This document shows positions 21,144 to 31,349 of a stretch of DNA of 64,000 bases, piece after piece (position 1 is the stretch's first letter; every line of letters begins with the position of its first letter). The position numbers and the translations under genes were made by a program. A model generated the notes under the pieces. That model worked only from the letters and a program-made list of their open reading frames with translations, was not told the origin of the DNA and did not search any database. Source of the stretch: Linderina pennispora (Eukaryota; Kickxellomycota; Kickxellomycetes; Kickxellales; Kickxellaceae). The stretch spans positions 558,001 through 622,000 of the forward strand of contig NW_024468257.1 of the NCBI RefSeq assembly GCF_002104995.1, read 5' to 3'.

Positions 21144-22374
21144 TTATGACATGTCAACATAGAAGTTCATTGACTCATCAATTTTAGCTTGAATCAGTCT
21201 ATCTTGTAGTTCTCTCATTGAAGCCTCTAACTCTACTTTTTGTGGTAAACTACTTCCAACTTCAGCATGTGTTGATCTCTCCTGATTGTTGCTTGGGTAG
21301 TCAAAGTTAGATAGAACCCAAAGTGTGTGGTGATGTTCAACAGGAACTTTACTAGCTGCTAGGATCTTCTTCATATTGTAGAGTAAGCAACAGAGTTTAA
21401 ACTGCACATTGTACACAGTTGTGTTTCTAATTCTCACAACTTCTCTATTTGATAGTCTCTTAAATGTGTTACCTAGTTCTCCAAATGTGCTCTCAACCAT
21501 TGATCTAAATGACCCAAGTTTGCTATTATATTCTAACTCTGCCTCACTTAAGTTGGTTCCTCTTGGCTTTCTAACTGGTAAGCAAAAGTTATGCATTCCA
21601 AAATTTTCATTCTCTTCTGCTTCTGTTAACTCCTCCAGAATACTTTGAGGATAGCCACCATCTAAACACAACACAATCTACTGGAGAGATATATTTCAAT
21701 AGTGACATGTTCTTAATCATCTTAGAGTCTGGGTGGTTTCTACATTCCTCAGTTGGTGAAACAAGGACAACCATTCCATTCAAATCAATGCAAACTTGTG
21801 TTCTATATCCTGACTTCTTCAACTTGAAGGAATAAAGATTTGGTTTGTAAGCACCATTATGTAGTGCTCGTGAGTCATGTCCATCTAACATAAGAGTAAT
21901 ATGCTTAAACCCTTTAGGATTCTGAATCTTTGCTGAGATCACTCGTAGTTCTGGAGTGGAGAACATTGTGTGCAAGTAGTGTGAAAGCTTCTTGTTCAAC
22001 TCACTTAACTCTGAGATATAGAACATATTATGAATCACTTGGTAGCTACTCTTAGGAATAAACCTTTCCATCTCATTGATTGATAGCCCAGCAACTAACT
22101 GGTACAAAATCAAGAGTCCTTTCTCAACATTTCTGTATGGACATGGATACTGCTTTCCACCAAACAACACATTTAAGAAGAAGAACACAGGGATCATTCC
22201 AAGTTGCTTAACAAGTGTATCTTTGATAAGCTTTATTTCTTTTACTTCATGAGCTTCACTCCTATAATACTTCTGCTGTTTATGCACTAACCAGTCGTCA
22301 TCAAGAAATCTCCACTTTGTTGTGTAGAGCACATTCCACTCCTTCTCTCTTAATTCTTGTAATTGATTATCCAT
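21144..22374 (-). CDS. Copy B ORF3: DDE transposase, one extra base
   Basis: About 86-90% like copy C ORF3 by eye. MLDGHDS, LDGGYPQS and SMVESTFGELG are all present. An extra base near 21672 (TTGTGTTTAG where copy C has TTGTTTTAG) shifts the frame just before LDGGYP. Length is 1,231 bp against 1,230 in copies A and C, so exactly one base is surplus. Confidence 0.75.
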
Positions 22375-22425
22375 CAGTGTGAGGTAGTCATAAATAAAAA
22401 TTTCAACTTTTATCAATTTTAGAAA

Positions 22426-22665
22426 ATGGGATCATTCCAGAACTTCTTCAAGCAACATTTAGCTGAGATGTGTGAGGAAGAAAGAAATATGCTTACTCTG
22501 CTACTTATTCATGATTTTAATATGAGTGATGACCTAGCAATACAAGTGCATAATTGGATCCAACATATTGCTACTGATTGTGAGGTAAGGGTTGAACATG
22601 TGTATGATGTTTGTCATACTTTCCATAGAGATATGGAGAGAATGGTTGCTTATTCTTTGTTTTAA
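22426..22665 (+). CDS. Copy B ORF2: 79-aa helical protein
   Basis: Begins MGSFQNFFKQHLAEMCEEER, nearly identical to copy C ORF2 and homologous to copy A ORF2. It ends in the TTTTAAAA octamer at 22660-22667, and its start is divergent from ORF3 with about 51 bp between ATGs. No known domain. Confidence 0.65.
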   Translation: MGSFQNFFKQHLAEMCEEERNMLTLLLIHDFNMSDDLAIQVHNWIQHIATDCEVRVEHVYDVCHTFHRDMERMVAYSLF

Positions 22666-23905
22666 AATGGACTGCTATTCAACTGTGATTGTTCTATATC
22701 CTATACTTATAACTCTTAAGTAGCTTTGTTGCTTTGTTTCTCCTAACTGTTGAGAAATTGCTTTTCCAATTGAACTATCTGCTGGTGTCCTGATAAGAGT
22801 TGGCTGTTTATCTCTCCCTTTAATAATAATATCTAGATAGAAGTATGAATATCCTCTGAAAGTATGGAGTGCATAATGTGTAACTGTAAATTCATTACCT
22901 AACTGAAGAACATTATAAGCAACTCTATATAATGATGGTTTCAGATCTGTATTCTCTTTGATATATATATGTCTAATTTCATCTAGTGTGATGCCTTCAA
23001 TTGCAGTTATTAGTGGATTGATATTTTGCTCATCTGCAGAATATTCAACCTCTGACATTTCTGATAGACATATCTTACTCTTTGCTTGCTTACTATCTAT
23101 CCAACCAATATGCATTCCTTTGTAGTTAACTAATCCCATCTCTTTAAAAGTATGATACTGCTTAGTTATAGGATAAGTAGACCAGAAGGAGTTTCTCTGA
23201 CTTGGAACAATAGTTATATTCTCATCAACTCTTCTAAGAACTTTTTCTATTTCAAGACCACTCTCAAGTGAATCATATATTTGATAAAGTGTAGGTCTAT
23301 TGTTGAATGAGAGATTAGCAACAACTACCATTGGATCTTCATTCTTAGTTTAGCTTCTTAATAATTCCTTGCTTCTTTGATGTGATAGAGTTAAACCAAT
23401 GACAATATGCTAGAGTATGCTGTTGTCTCACATAAATACAAACTGTATAACAACTACTAACCTTATCAACAAGTGCCATCCACTGCTTTTCATAAGAAGT
23501 TGCAAATGTTCTGCATCCATTCATAAAGTCAAGTGTAGTAAGAAGCAAGTTACTATTCCATTCAACTGTTTGCATCTGAGAAGAATGTACAGTTAGTTCT
23601 ATCCTAGTCAAACCAGAGTTTCTACAAGCATACAATGTTTCTCCAAAGTTGTGCAAAGTTGGCATTACAAATTCTGAAAGTTTAGAACTAAGAGGATTAC
23701 GAACTTCACCACTCTCAAGAAGTTGAATAAACTTATTGTAAATTTTGTTCTTAACTTTAATATCTCCTTTCTTTGTGAACCAACTAATACAGTTAGAACC
23801 AGACTTACGTAAATCATCAACTACATCTTTCTTTTCAATTCCTCTTTCTAAAAGGTATTTATAAATAATATTCCTAGAAGACACATTCTTACAATCCATT
23901 GTGAT

Positions 23906-24367
23906 GGGGGTTATACAGAGACACTTATCTGCCCATTAACTATTTATGCATGCTGGAAACTATTAGCAATTTCAGTGAAATAAAAATTTCACCCAAACCG
24001 CCATCGGCATCTTGGAAAAGTTTCAGTGAACATAATTTCCTTGTGGTTGCTTAGCCACATCTATTGAGATATTGACTTTTGTTGCCCAATGATAATTAAC
24101 CCCAAATATGCAAAGTTTTTCTTTCTGGTTGAAATTATGTTCACTGAAACTTTTCCAAGATGCCGATGGCGGTTTGGGTGAAATGGCAAAAAAAATATTT
24201 GTATTTTTAAAATCAATTATACACACAAAAACATTCTGGACACAATAACAAATAATAACTATAGAAAAAATAATTAGTAGCAAAAAATAGTTCTGAAAAC
24301 GATTATTCAAATATCTATCTAACAAAATTGCAAATAACTAAAATTTACAAGTCCAGGAATGACCCCC
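23906..24367 (+). repeat. Left terminal module P of copy C
   Basis: 462 bp, GGGGGTTATACAG...GGAATGACCCCC, with the same CCATCGGCATCTTGGAAAAG palindromic arms as module N and an extra AT-rich 3' segment. The ORF1 ATG (24359) overlaps the terminal ATGACCCCC. Confidence 0.9.
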
Positions 24368-25994
24368 TTCCAGAGTGAACTAAGAGCATTACTATCAAGA
24401 GTGTTATCAGAAAGAAGAAATATGCCTGATGTCGCTGATGCTAGGTATACTGCTAGAGGTATAGAGCAACTTGGATTTGAGCATTCTTCTGAAATATTTG
24501 TTGACTCATTCATTGTTGAGGTTGTTGTTGAGAAATGCAGTGAATCAGATATAAAGGTGAAGCAGAAGTCAGCTAGTGTTAGATTGCATAAAGTATTTGG
24601 AGAAGGTTTTGGTTATAAGTATGTTAGAAGTAAGATTAGTGAAAAATATGGTCCAGTTGCTATTTACAAAGTATCTACCCCAAATATTGCAATAGCTAGT
24701 TCTTTGTTAACAGTGAAGTTTGCTGCTATGGCTGATTACAAAATATATCTACAAAATTATGACATCACAATGGATTGTATGGATATCTCATCTAGAAATA
24801 TTATCTATAAATACCTTTTAGAAAGAGGAGTTGAAAAGAAAGATGTTGTAGATGATTTACGCAAGTCTGGCTCTAACTGCATTAGCTGGTTTACAAAGAA
24901 AGGAGATGTTAAAGTTAAGAACAAAATTTACAACAAGTTTATTCAGCTTCTTGAGAGTGGTGAAGTTCGTAATCCTCTTAGTTCAAAACTTTCTGAATTT
25001 ATAATGCCAACTTTGCACAACTTTGGAGAAACATTGTATGCTTGTAGAAACTCTGGTTTGACTAGGATAGAACTAACTGTACATTCTTCTCAGATGCAAA
25101 CATTTGAATGGAATAGCAGCTTGCTTCTTAACACAGTTCAGTTTATGAATAAATGCAGAACATTTGCAACTTCTTATGAAAAGCAGTGGATGGCACTTGT
25201 TGATAAAGTTAGTAGTTGTTATACTGTTTGTATTTATGTGAGACAACAGCATACTCTAGCATATTGTCATTGGTTTAACTCTATCACATCAAAGAAGCAA
25301 GGAATTATTAAGAAGCTAAACAAGAATGATGATCCAATGGTAGTTGTTGCTAATCTCTCATTCAACAATAGACCTACACTTTATCAAATATATGATTCAC
25401 TTGAGAGTGGTCTTGAAACAGAAAAAGTTCTTAGAAGAGTTGATGAGAATATAACTATTGTTCCAAGTCAGAGAAACTCCTTCTGGTCAACTTATCCTAC
25501 AACTAAGCAGTATCATCACTTTTGAAGAGATGGGATTAGTTAACTACAAAGGAATGCATATTGGTTGGATAGATAGTAAGCAAGCAAAGAGTAAGATATG
25601 TTTATCAGAAATATCAGAGGTTGATTATTCTGCAAAAGAGGAAAACATCAATGCATTAACAACAGCAATAGACAATATCACACTTGATGAAACTAGACAT
25701 ATATTTATCAAAGAGAATACAGATCTGAAACCATCACTGTATAGAGTTGCTTACAATGTTCTTCAGTTAGATGATGAATTTATAGTTACACATTATGCAC
25801 TCCATACTTTCAGAGGACATTCATACTTCTATGTTGATATTCATATTAAAGGGAGAGATAAACAGCCAACTCTTATTAGGACACCAGCTGACAGTTCTAT
25901 TGGAAAAGCAATTTCTCAACAGTTAGGAGAATCAAAGCAACAAATATATCTAAGAGCTGTAAGTGTGGGATATAGAACAATCACAGTTGAGTAG
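24359..25994 (+). CDS. Copy C ORF1: replication-initiator-like transposon protein, one extra base
   Basis: About 544 residues, the best copy of ORF1. Conserved blocks as in copy A: NYDITMDC, ISWFTKKGD, KIYNKFIQLLESGEVRN, GLTRIELTVHSS, FATSYEKQWMALVD, LAYCHWFNS. The frame shifts near 25507, where CATCACTTTTG has one base more than copy B (CATACTTTTA). It begins inside the terminal module and its stop (25992-25994) is 6 bp from TTTTAAAA. Function unknown; the replication-initiator resemblance is my inference from motif order only. Confidence 0.65.
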
Positions 25995-26002
25995 CAGCCA
26001 TT

Positions 26003-26242
26003 TTAAAACATAGTATATGCAACCATTCTCTCCATATCTCTATGGAAAGTTTGACAAACATCATACACATGTTCAACCCTTACCTCACAATCAGTAGCAA
26101 TATGTTGGATCCAATTACGCACTTGTATTGCTAAGTCATCACTCATATCAAAGTCATGAATAAGTAGCAGAGTAAGCATATCTCTTTCTTCCTCACACAT
26201 CTCAGCTAAGTGTTGCTTGAAGAAGTTTTGGAATGATCCCAT
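26003..26242 (-). CDS. Copy C ORF2: 79-aa helical protein
   Basis: Begins MGSFQNFFKQHLAEMCEEER, with DVCQTFHRDMERMVAY near the end. Conserved in length and sequence with copy B, which argues that it is a real protein. Its start codon is 51 bp from that of ORF3 on the other strand. Confidence 0.65.
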   Translation of the reverse strand: MGSFQNFFKQHLAEMCEEERDMLTLLLIHDFDMSDDLAIQVRNWIQHIATDCEVRVEHVYDVCQTFHRDMERMVAYTMF

Positions 26243-26293
26243 TTTCTAAAATTGATAAAAGTTGAAATTTTTATTTATGACTACCTCACACAG

Positions 26294-27523
26294 ATGGACA
26301 ATCAATTACAAGAATTAAGAGAGAAGGAGTGGAATGTGCTCTACACAACAAAGTGGAGATTTCTTGATGAAGATTGGTTAGTACATAAACAACAGAAGTA
26401 CTATAGGAGTGAAGCTCATGAAGTGAAAGAAATAAAGCTCATCAAAGGTACACTTGTGAAGCAACTTGGAATGATCCCTGTGTTCTTCTTCCTAAATGTT
26501 CTATTTGGTGGAAAGCAGTATCCATGTCCTTACAGAAATGTTGAGAAAGGACTCTTGATTTTATACCAGTTAGTTGCTGGGCTATCAATCAATGAGATGG
26601 AGAGGTTTATTCCTAAGAGCAGCTATCAGGTAATTCATAATATGTTCTATCTCTCAGAGTTAAGTGAGTTGAACAAGAAGCTTTCACACTACTTACACAC
26701 AATGTTCTCTACTCCAGAACTAAGAGTGATCTCAGCAAAGATTCAGAATCCACAAGGGTTTAAGCATATTACTCTTATGTTAGATGGACATGACTCACGA
26801 GCACTACATAATGGTGCATACAAACCAAATCTTTATTCCTTCAAGTTGAAGAAGTCAGGATATAGAACACAAGTTTGCATTGATTTGAATGGAATGGTTG
26901 TCCTTGTTTCACCAACTGAGGAGTGTAAAGACTACCCAGATTCTAAGATGATTAAGAACATGTCACTATTGAAATACATCTCTCCAGTAGATTGTGTTGT
27001 TTTAGATGGTGGTTATCCTCAAAGTATTCTGGAGGAGTTAACAGAAGCAGAAGAGATTGAGAATTTTGGAATGCATAACTTTTGCTTACCAGTTAGAAAG
27101 CCAAGAGGAACCAACTTAAGTGAGGCAGAGTTAGAATATAATAGCAAACTTGGGTCATTTAGATCAATGGTTGAGAGCACATTTGGAGAACTAGGTAACA
27201 CATTTAAGAGACTATCAAATAGAGAAGTTGTAAGAATTAGAAACACAACTGTGTACAATGTGCAGTTTAAACTCTGTTGCTTACTCTACAATATGAAGAA
27301 GATCCTAGCAGCTAGTAAAGTTCCTATTGAACATCACCACACACTTTGGGTTCTATCTAACTTTGACTACCCAAGCAACAACCAGGAGAGATCAACTCAT
27401 GCTGAAGTTGGAAGTACTTTACCACAAAAAGTAGAACTAGAAGCTTCAATGAGAGAACTACAAGATAGACTGATTCAAGCTAAAATTGATGAGTCAATGA
27501 ACTTCTATGTAGACATGTCATAA
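26294..27523 (+). CDS. Copy C ORF3: DDE transposase, 409 aa, intact
   Basis: The start MDNQLQELREKEW at 26294 matches copy A; the longer upstream frame runs through the divergent promoter. MLDGHDS, VLDGGYPQS and SMVESTFGELG carry the three acids. The same length as copy A and no frame damage suggest a functional enzyme. TTTTAAAA at 27529-27536 lies 5 bp after the stop. Confidence 0.85.
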   Translation: MDNQLQELREKEWNVLYTTKWRFLDEDWLVHKQQKYYRSEAHEVKEIKLIKGTLVKQLGMIPVFFFLNVLFGGKQYPCPYRNVEKGLLILYQLVAGLSINEMERFIPKSSYQVIHNMFYLSELSELNKKLSHYLHTMFSTPELRVISAKIQNPQGFKHITLMLDGHDSRALHNGAYKPNLYSFKLKKSGYRTQVCIDLNGMVVLVSPTEECKDYPDSKMIKNMSLLKYISPVDCVVLDGGYPQSILEELTEAEEIENFGMHNFCLPVRKPRGTNLSEAELEYNSKLGSFRSMVESTFGELGNTFKRLSNREVVRIRNTTVYNVQFKLCCLLYNMKKILAASKVPIEHHHTLWVLSNFDYPSNNQERSTHAEVGSTLPQKVELEASMRELQDRLIQAKIDESMNFYVDMS

Positions 27524-27584
27524 GCAACTTTTAAAATAGGAATTTTTTACAAACTTTACTTAATGATAGAAATATCTTCAATAA

Positions 27585-28045
27585 GGGGGTTATACAGAGA
27601 CACTTATCTGCCCATTAACTATTTATGCATGCTGGAACTATTAGCAATTTCAGTGAAATAAAAATTTCACCCAAACCGCCATCGGCATCTTGGAAAAGTT
27701 TCAGTGAACATAATTTCCTTGTGGTTGCTTAGCCACATCTATTGAGATATTGACTTTTGTTGCCCAATGATAATTAACCCCAAATATGCAAAGTTTTTCT
27801 TTCTGGTTGAAATTATGTTCACTGAAACTTTTCCAAGATGCCGATGGCGGTTTGGGTGAAATGGCAAAAAAAATATTTGTATTTTTAAAATCAATTATAC
27901 ACACAAAAACATTCTGGACACAATAACAAATAATAACTATAGAAAAAATAATTAGTAGCAAAAAATAGTTCTGAAAACGATTATTCAAATATCTATCTAA
28001 CAAAATTGCAAATAACTAAAATTTACAAGTCCAGGAATGACCCCC
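27585..28045 (+). repeat. Right terminal module P of copy C
   Basis: 461 bp, in the same orientation as the left module and nearly identical to it, except for one base less in GCTGGAACTATT (GCTGGAAACTATT on the left). Confidence 0.9.
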
Positions 28046-28444
28046 GATATCATAATTCTGTAAGTATATTTTGTGTTTAGCCATTGTAGCAAACTTCACT
28101 GTTAACAAAGAACTAACTATTGCAATGTTTGGTGTGGATACTTTGTAAATAGCAACTAGTCCATATTGTTCACTAATCTTGCTTCTAATATACTTATAGC
28201 CAAAACCTTCTCCAAATACTTTATGCAATCTAACACTAGCAGACTTCTGCTTTATCTTCATATCAGATTCAATGCATTTCTCAATAACAACCTCAACAAT
28301 GAATGAGTCAACAAACATTTCAGAAGAATGCTCAAATCCAAGTTGCTCTATACCTCTAGCAGTATACCTAGCATCAGCAACATCAGGCATATTTCTTCTT
28401 TCTGACAACACTCTTGTTAGCAACACTCTTAGTTCACTTTGGAA

Positions 28445-28905
28445 GGGGGTCATTCCTGGACTTGTAAATTTTAGATATTTGCAATTTACTTAGTTAGATA
28501 TTTGATTAATCGTTTTCAGAACAGTTTTTTGCTACTAATTATTTTTATCATGGTTAATATTAATTATTGTGTCCAGAATGTTTCTGTGCTTATAATTGAT
28601 TTTAAAAATATAAATATTTTTTTTGCCATTTCACCCAAACCGCCATCGGCATCTTGGAAAAGTTTCAGTGAACATAATTTCAACCAGAAAGAAAAACTTT
28701 GCATATTTGGGGTTAATTATCATTGGGCAACAAAAGTCAATATCTCAATAGATGTGGCTAAGCAACCACAAGGAAATTATGTTCACTGAAACTTTTCCAA
28801 GATGCCGATGGCGGTTTGGGTGAAATTTTTATTTCACTGAAATTGCCAATAGTTTCAATATGCACAAATAATTGTTGTGCAGATAACTATCTCTGAATGA
28901 CCTCC
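28445..28905 (-). repeat. Terminal module Q of copy B (P/N hybrid)
   Basis: Its ORF1-proximal end (GGGGGTCATTCCTGGACTTG) matches module P, and its outer end (ATAACTATCTCTGAATGACC) matches module N. The central palindrome is shared by all. It contains the start codon of copy B ORF1. Confidence 0.85.
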
Positions 28906-29535
28906 TATGTTTTAAAATGGTAGTTATATAACTGTGACCATTCTGTAGCCCTCACTTATAACTCTTAGATATATTTGTTGGTGTATTATTCCTTTCTATA
29001 GAGTAATTGCTTTTCTAAAAGAACTATCATCTGGTATCTAAATATGAGTTGGCTGTATATCTCTCCTATTAATATGAATATCTAAATAGTAGTAGGAATG
29101 TCCTCTGAATATACAGAGTGCATATTAGGTAACTACAAAACCATTACTGAAATAGAGAACAATATGAGCAACTCTTTACTAAAGGCTTAAGATCTAGATT
29201 ATCATATAATTATTACCCTTATTTCATCTAGTATGGCATCTTCAATCACTGTTGTTAGTGCATTGATCTTTTGTTCACCTATAGAAACTACACCTCAGAC
29301 ATTTCTTATAGACAAATCATAATATTTGCTTATTTGAGTACATTCAGTCTATCTAACTAATATGCATCTCTTAATAGTAAACTAATCACATCTTATCAAA
29401 AGTGTGATATTGCTTAGATATAGGATATATAGACCAGAAGTAATTTCTTGGATTTAGAACAATAGATATATTATCATCAACTCTTCTAAGAACATTTACC
29501 ATATTAAGCATATTCTTATGTGACTTGTATATTTG
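28906..29535 (-). pseudogene. Relic copy D, part 2: decayed ORF1 3' portion
   Basis: Recognisable by eye as a degraded version of 22661-23290: TTTTAAAATGG, GAGTTGGCTGTATATCTCTC, GTCCTCTGAATATACAGAGT and others, with many substitutions and stops. It is far more diverged than copies A-C, so it is the older element that copy B entered. Confidence 0.65.
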
Positions 29536-29559
29536 ATGTTTTAAACTAGCACAGTTTGA

Positions 29560-29783
29560 TGCTTTCTAAAATTGATGACATATATGATTGCTTGGTGCAT
29601 ATCTATTAATTACAGATGGGATTCTAACAACTTGATGAATTTATTATGATTTTTTAAAATGGCATAATTTGATTCTTTCTAAAATTGATGATATATATGA
29701 TTGCTTGGTATTAGAAAAATAGTTATAAATAGGATGATAACGACTTGATGACTAGAACATGATGTTTTAAAATGGCAGCATTT
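29560..29783 (+). repeat. Two tandem relics of the ORF3 3' end
   Basis: TTTCTAAAATTGATGACATA (29570) and TTTCTAAAATTGATGATATA (29674) each continue to ATGATTGCTTGGT and then to TTTTAAAATGGCA, in units of about 105 bp. They match the end of copy A ORF3 (CAATCTAAAATTGATGACAA) plus its TTTTAAAA. Confidence 0.5.
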
Positions 29784-29804
29784 GGAGGTTATTCACAATC
29801 ACTA

Positions 29805-30200
29805 GGAGGTCATTCACAATCACTAAACTAAGTAAAAAATAATTAGAAGTTGTAAAACTTTTTGTTCTTTTGTTTTTTTTGAACTTCTCCGAAACCCCCT
29901 TCGGCATCCTGAAAAATTTCAGTTGATACACAATTAATATGCTTCTACTGAGATACAGGCTGCGTCCCGAGAAATCAACTGAAATTTTTCAGGATGCCGA
30001 AGGGGGTTTCGGAGAAGTGTCTATTCTTATATTTTTGTTTATTAGTTAATCTAGTTGCTAAAATCTTTTTGGCCATCACTAAACATTCTGATTTTTAAAA
30101 TATTTTTCAACTGCTAGTAATTGATTTGTTATTTAATACTTGGTTATTCTGATATAAGATATTAAGTTTCTTTAAACTTTCTTATTTGTGAATGGCCTCC
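29805..30200 (+). repeat. Right terminal module M of copy A
   Basis: 396 bp, almost identical to 16975-17370 and in the same orientation. It is preceded at 29784-29804 by a 21-bp partial extra copy of its first bases (GGAGGTTATTCACAATCACT). Confidence 0.9.
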
Positions 30201-31321
30201 ATTATGGAGTCAAGCACAAATTCTACACCTTACTACCAATATGCGACTCCAACTTAGGGCTGGTGCCCAGGATTGTACAGCAATCCAATTTGCTGACTGG
30301 CTACTTCAAGTTGGGGAAGGAAGGTTACCCAGCGATGAATATGACCAAATTCAATTACCTGTGGGTACTGTAATACCCTCAGATAATGTTGAGCTATTGA
30401 TCAATGCAATTTATACTAATTTAGCATATCAATATAATCAAGCCAACTATATGGTCAATCGTAGCATCCTATCACCAACTAATGCCTCAGTGAATGATCT
30501 AAATAACAAGATCATTGACCATCTACCAGGCACTATCATTAACTACTATAGTGCTGACTCAATTGCAGATACTGATGGTGCAACTACAGAGACCCAGCAG
30601 TTGTTCCCAGTTGAATTTCTTAATTCACTAGATGTTGGTGGAACCCTACCACCTCATCACCTCCGCCTCAAAGTAGGGGCACCAATCATACTCCTACGTA
30701 ACCTAGATTCAGCCCATGGTCTATGTAATGGCACACGACTTATATGCCATAGATTACAGCCCCATGTGATTGATGCTGAAATTATAACTGGTGCTGCTTA
30801 TGGTACCAGGGTATTTATACCCCGAATGATATTAACAACTAAGCACCAGCAATTACCATTTGTTCTACGCCGATGCCAGTTCCCAATCCGCCTTGCCTTC
30901 TCAATGACTATAAATAAGGCCCAAGGTCAAACAATGGAACGAGTTGGGCTTTATCTTCCATCACCTATCTTTACTCATGGCCAACTCTACGTGGCACTTT
31001 CTCGCATACAATCATTTAGTAATCTCAAGATAATGTTAGGGTCAGCTACACATTATCCTGATAGTGAACCTAAGACTAAAAACATAGTCTATAAGGAGAT
31101 ATTTTCTTAGTTTAATTTTAGCTTTATATATAAATATATTTTTTATTAGCTAATACTAATTTCTACCATATACTATTATTAGTATTAAAATTATTAAATG
31201 TTTTATATTAAAACCTATTATATTCAAAAACAAATTTGTATTTATGTATTCAGCCCGCTGCAGGCGCTAGCAGTCTCCACCGAAATGTGTGACAAACAGC
31301 GTTTGGCACACATAGAGGTGC

Positions 31322-31349
31322 GCTTGCATCGCAAGCATGAGACTGCTAG
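31322..31349 (+). repeat. Helitron-1 3' terminus: hairpin plus CTAG
   Basis: GCTTGC-ATC-GCAAGC forms a 6-bp stem, followed 9 nt later by the terminal CTAG. GAGACTGCTAG here is also present inverted at 31266-31276 (CTAGCAGTCTC). Confidence 0.85.

Larger units (their letters stand above)
23906..28045 (+). mobile_element. DDE transposon copy C, youngest, TSD GAT
   Basis: 4,140 bp, from GGGGGTTATACAGAG at 23906 to GGAATGACCCCC at 28045, flanked by GAT (23903-23905 and 28046-28048). The two end modules (23906-24367 and 27585-28045) are almost identical, which indicates recent activity. All three genes are present and only ORF1 has a one-base break. It is the cleanest reference copy of the family. 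Confidence 0.9.
22675..28453 (-). pseudogene. Copy B ORF1 split by copy C insertion
   Basis: The N-terminal 136 codons (28453-28046, starting MTPFQSELRVLLTR inside module Q and ending QNYDI) are separated by copy C from the remainder (23905-22675, resuming with TMDCKNVSSR). The insertion hits the conserved DITMD motif and duplicates GAT. A further one-base insertion near 23348 (CTAAACTAAG where copy C reads CTAAACAAG) makes a stop. Apart from these it is highly similar to copy C ORF1. Confidence 0.85.
20726..28905 (-). mobile_element. DDE transposon copy B, reverse orientation, split by copy C
   Basis: It runs from GGAGGTCATTCAGAG at 20726 to CTCTGAATGACCTCC at 28905, with a terminal module at each end in the same orientation. 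The genes are on the strand opposite to copy A: ORF3 (21144-22374), ORF2 (22426-22665, plus strand) and ORF1 (28453 to 22675, interrupted). Without copy C it is about 4.04 kb. Flanking triplets are TCT (20723-20725) and TAT (28906-28908), a possible decayed 3-bp duplication. It interrupts relic copy D. Confidence 0.8.
16975..30200 (+). mobile_element. DDE transposon copy A, inserted in the Helitron helicase, TSD ATT
   Basis: It begins GGAGGTCATTCACAA at 16975 and ends TTGTGAATGGCCTCC at 30200. The target ATT is duplicated at 16972-16974 and 30201-30203, and removing one copy restores the helicase codons (CCA-TTA-TGG). Both ends are 396-bp modules in direct orientation. Inside are ORF1, ORF2 and ORF3 (17362-20521), then relic copy D, which contains copy B, which contains copy C. 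I cannot assign it to a named superfamily; the DDE core is of the DDE_Tnp_4/Harbinger type and the 3-bp duplication is compatible with that. Confidence 0.85.
12939..31110 (+). pseudogene. Helitron Rep/helicase (three exons), one in-frame stop and one transposon insertion
   Basis: Exons are 12939-13539, 13718-14515, 14673-16974 and, beyond the inserted transposon, 30204-31110. They total 1,536 codons in one phase. Donors are GTAAGT and GTATG; acceptors are ATAG. Domains: an Arg-rich N-terminus; a CTSC zinc motif; the Helitron-like N domain (YHRIGSLLP); the Rep HUH motif (GLPHTHILLIL, about 15030); the two-tyrosine motif (VKYLFKYVYKGHD, about 15440); the Pif1-like helicase with Walker A GPGGSGKT (about 16525) and IWDEAPM; and the C-terminal helicase motif INKAQGQT..LYVALSR (about 30910-31010). 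A TGA at 15920-15922 sits where related proteins usually read Arg (RFYL-x-MLLN). No other frame damage is seen, so inactivation is recent. Confidence 0.9.
12491..31349 (+). mobile_element. Helitron-1, autonomous type, interrupted by nested DDE transposons
   Basis: The element begins TC at 12491 right after host A12490. It ends CTAG at 31346-31349, preceded by the hairpin GCTTGC-ATC-GCAAGC (31322-31336). It encodes a Rep/helicase (12939-31110). Without the 13.2-kb insertion at 16975-30200 it is about 5.6 kb, normal for a Helitron. There is no target duplication, and insertion is between A and T, as expected for rolling-circle transposition. The first 60 bp carry repeated TCTTTA(C) motifs and two copies of TCTTTACCTATATATAAG (12517 and 12553). 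That motif is also the exact 5' end of Helitron-2. Confidence 0.9.

Noticed and set aside
16975-30200. LTR retrotransposon (direct 396-bp and 461-bp repeats flanking coding DNA)
   Set aside because: No reverse transcriptase, integrase or gag-like frame. The repeats end in GGAGG/CCTCC or GGGGG/CCCCC rather than TG/CA, and a DDE transposase with 3-bp target duplication is present.
16975-30200. Viral origin of the ORF1/ORF2/ORF3 element
   Set aside because: No capsid, polymerase or packaging genes are present. The 3-bp duplications and DDE transposase point to a transposon.
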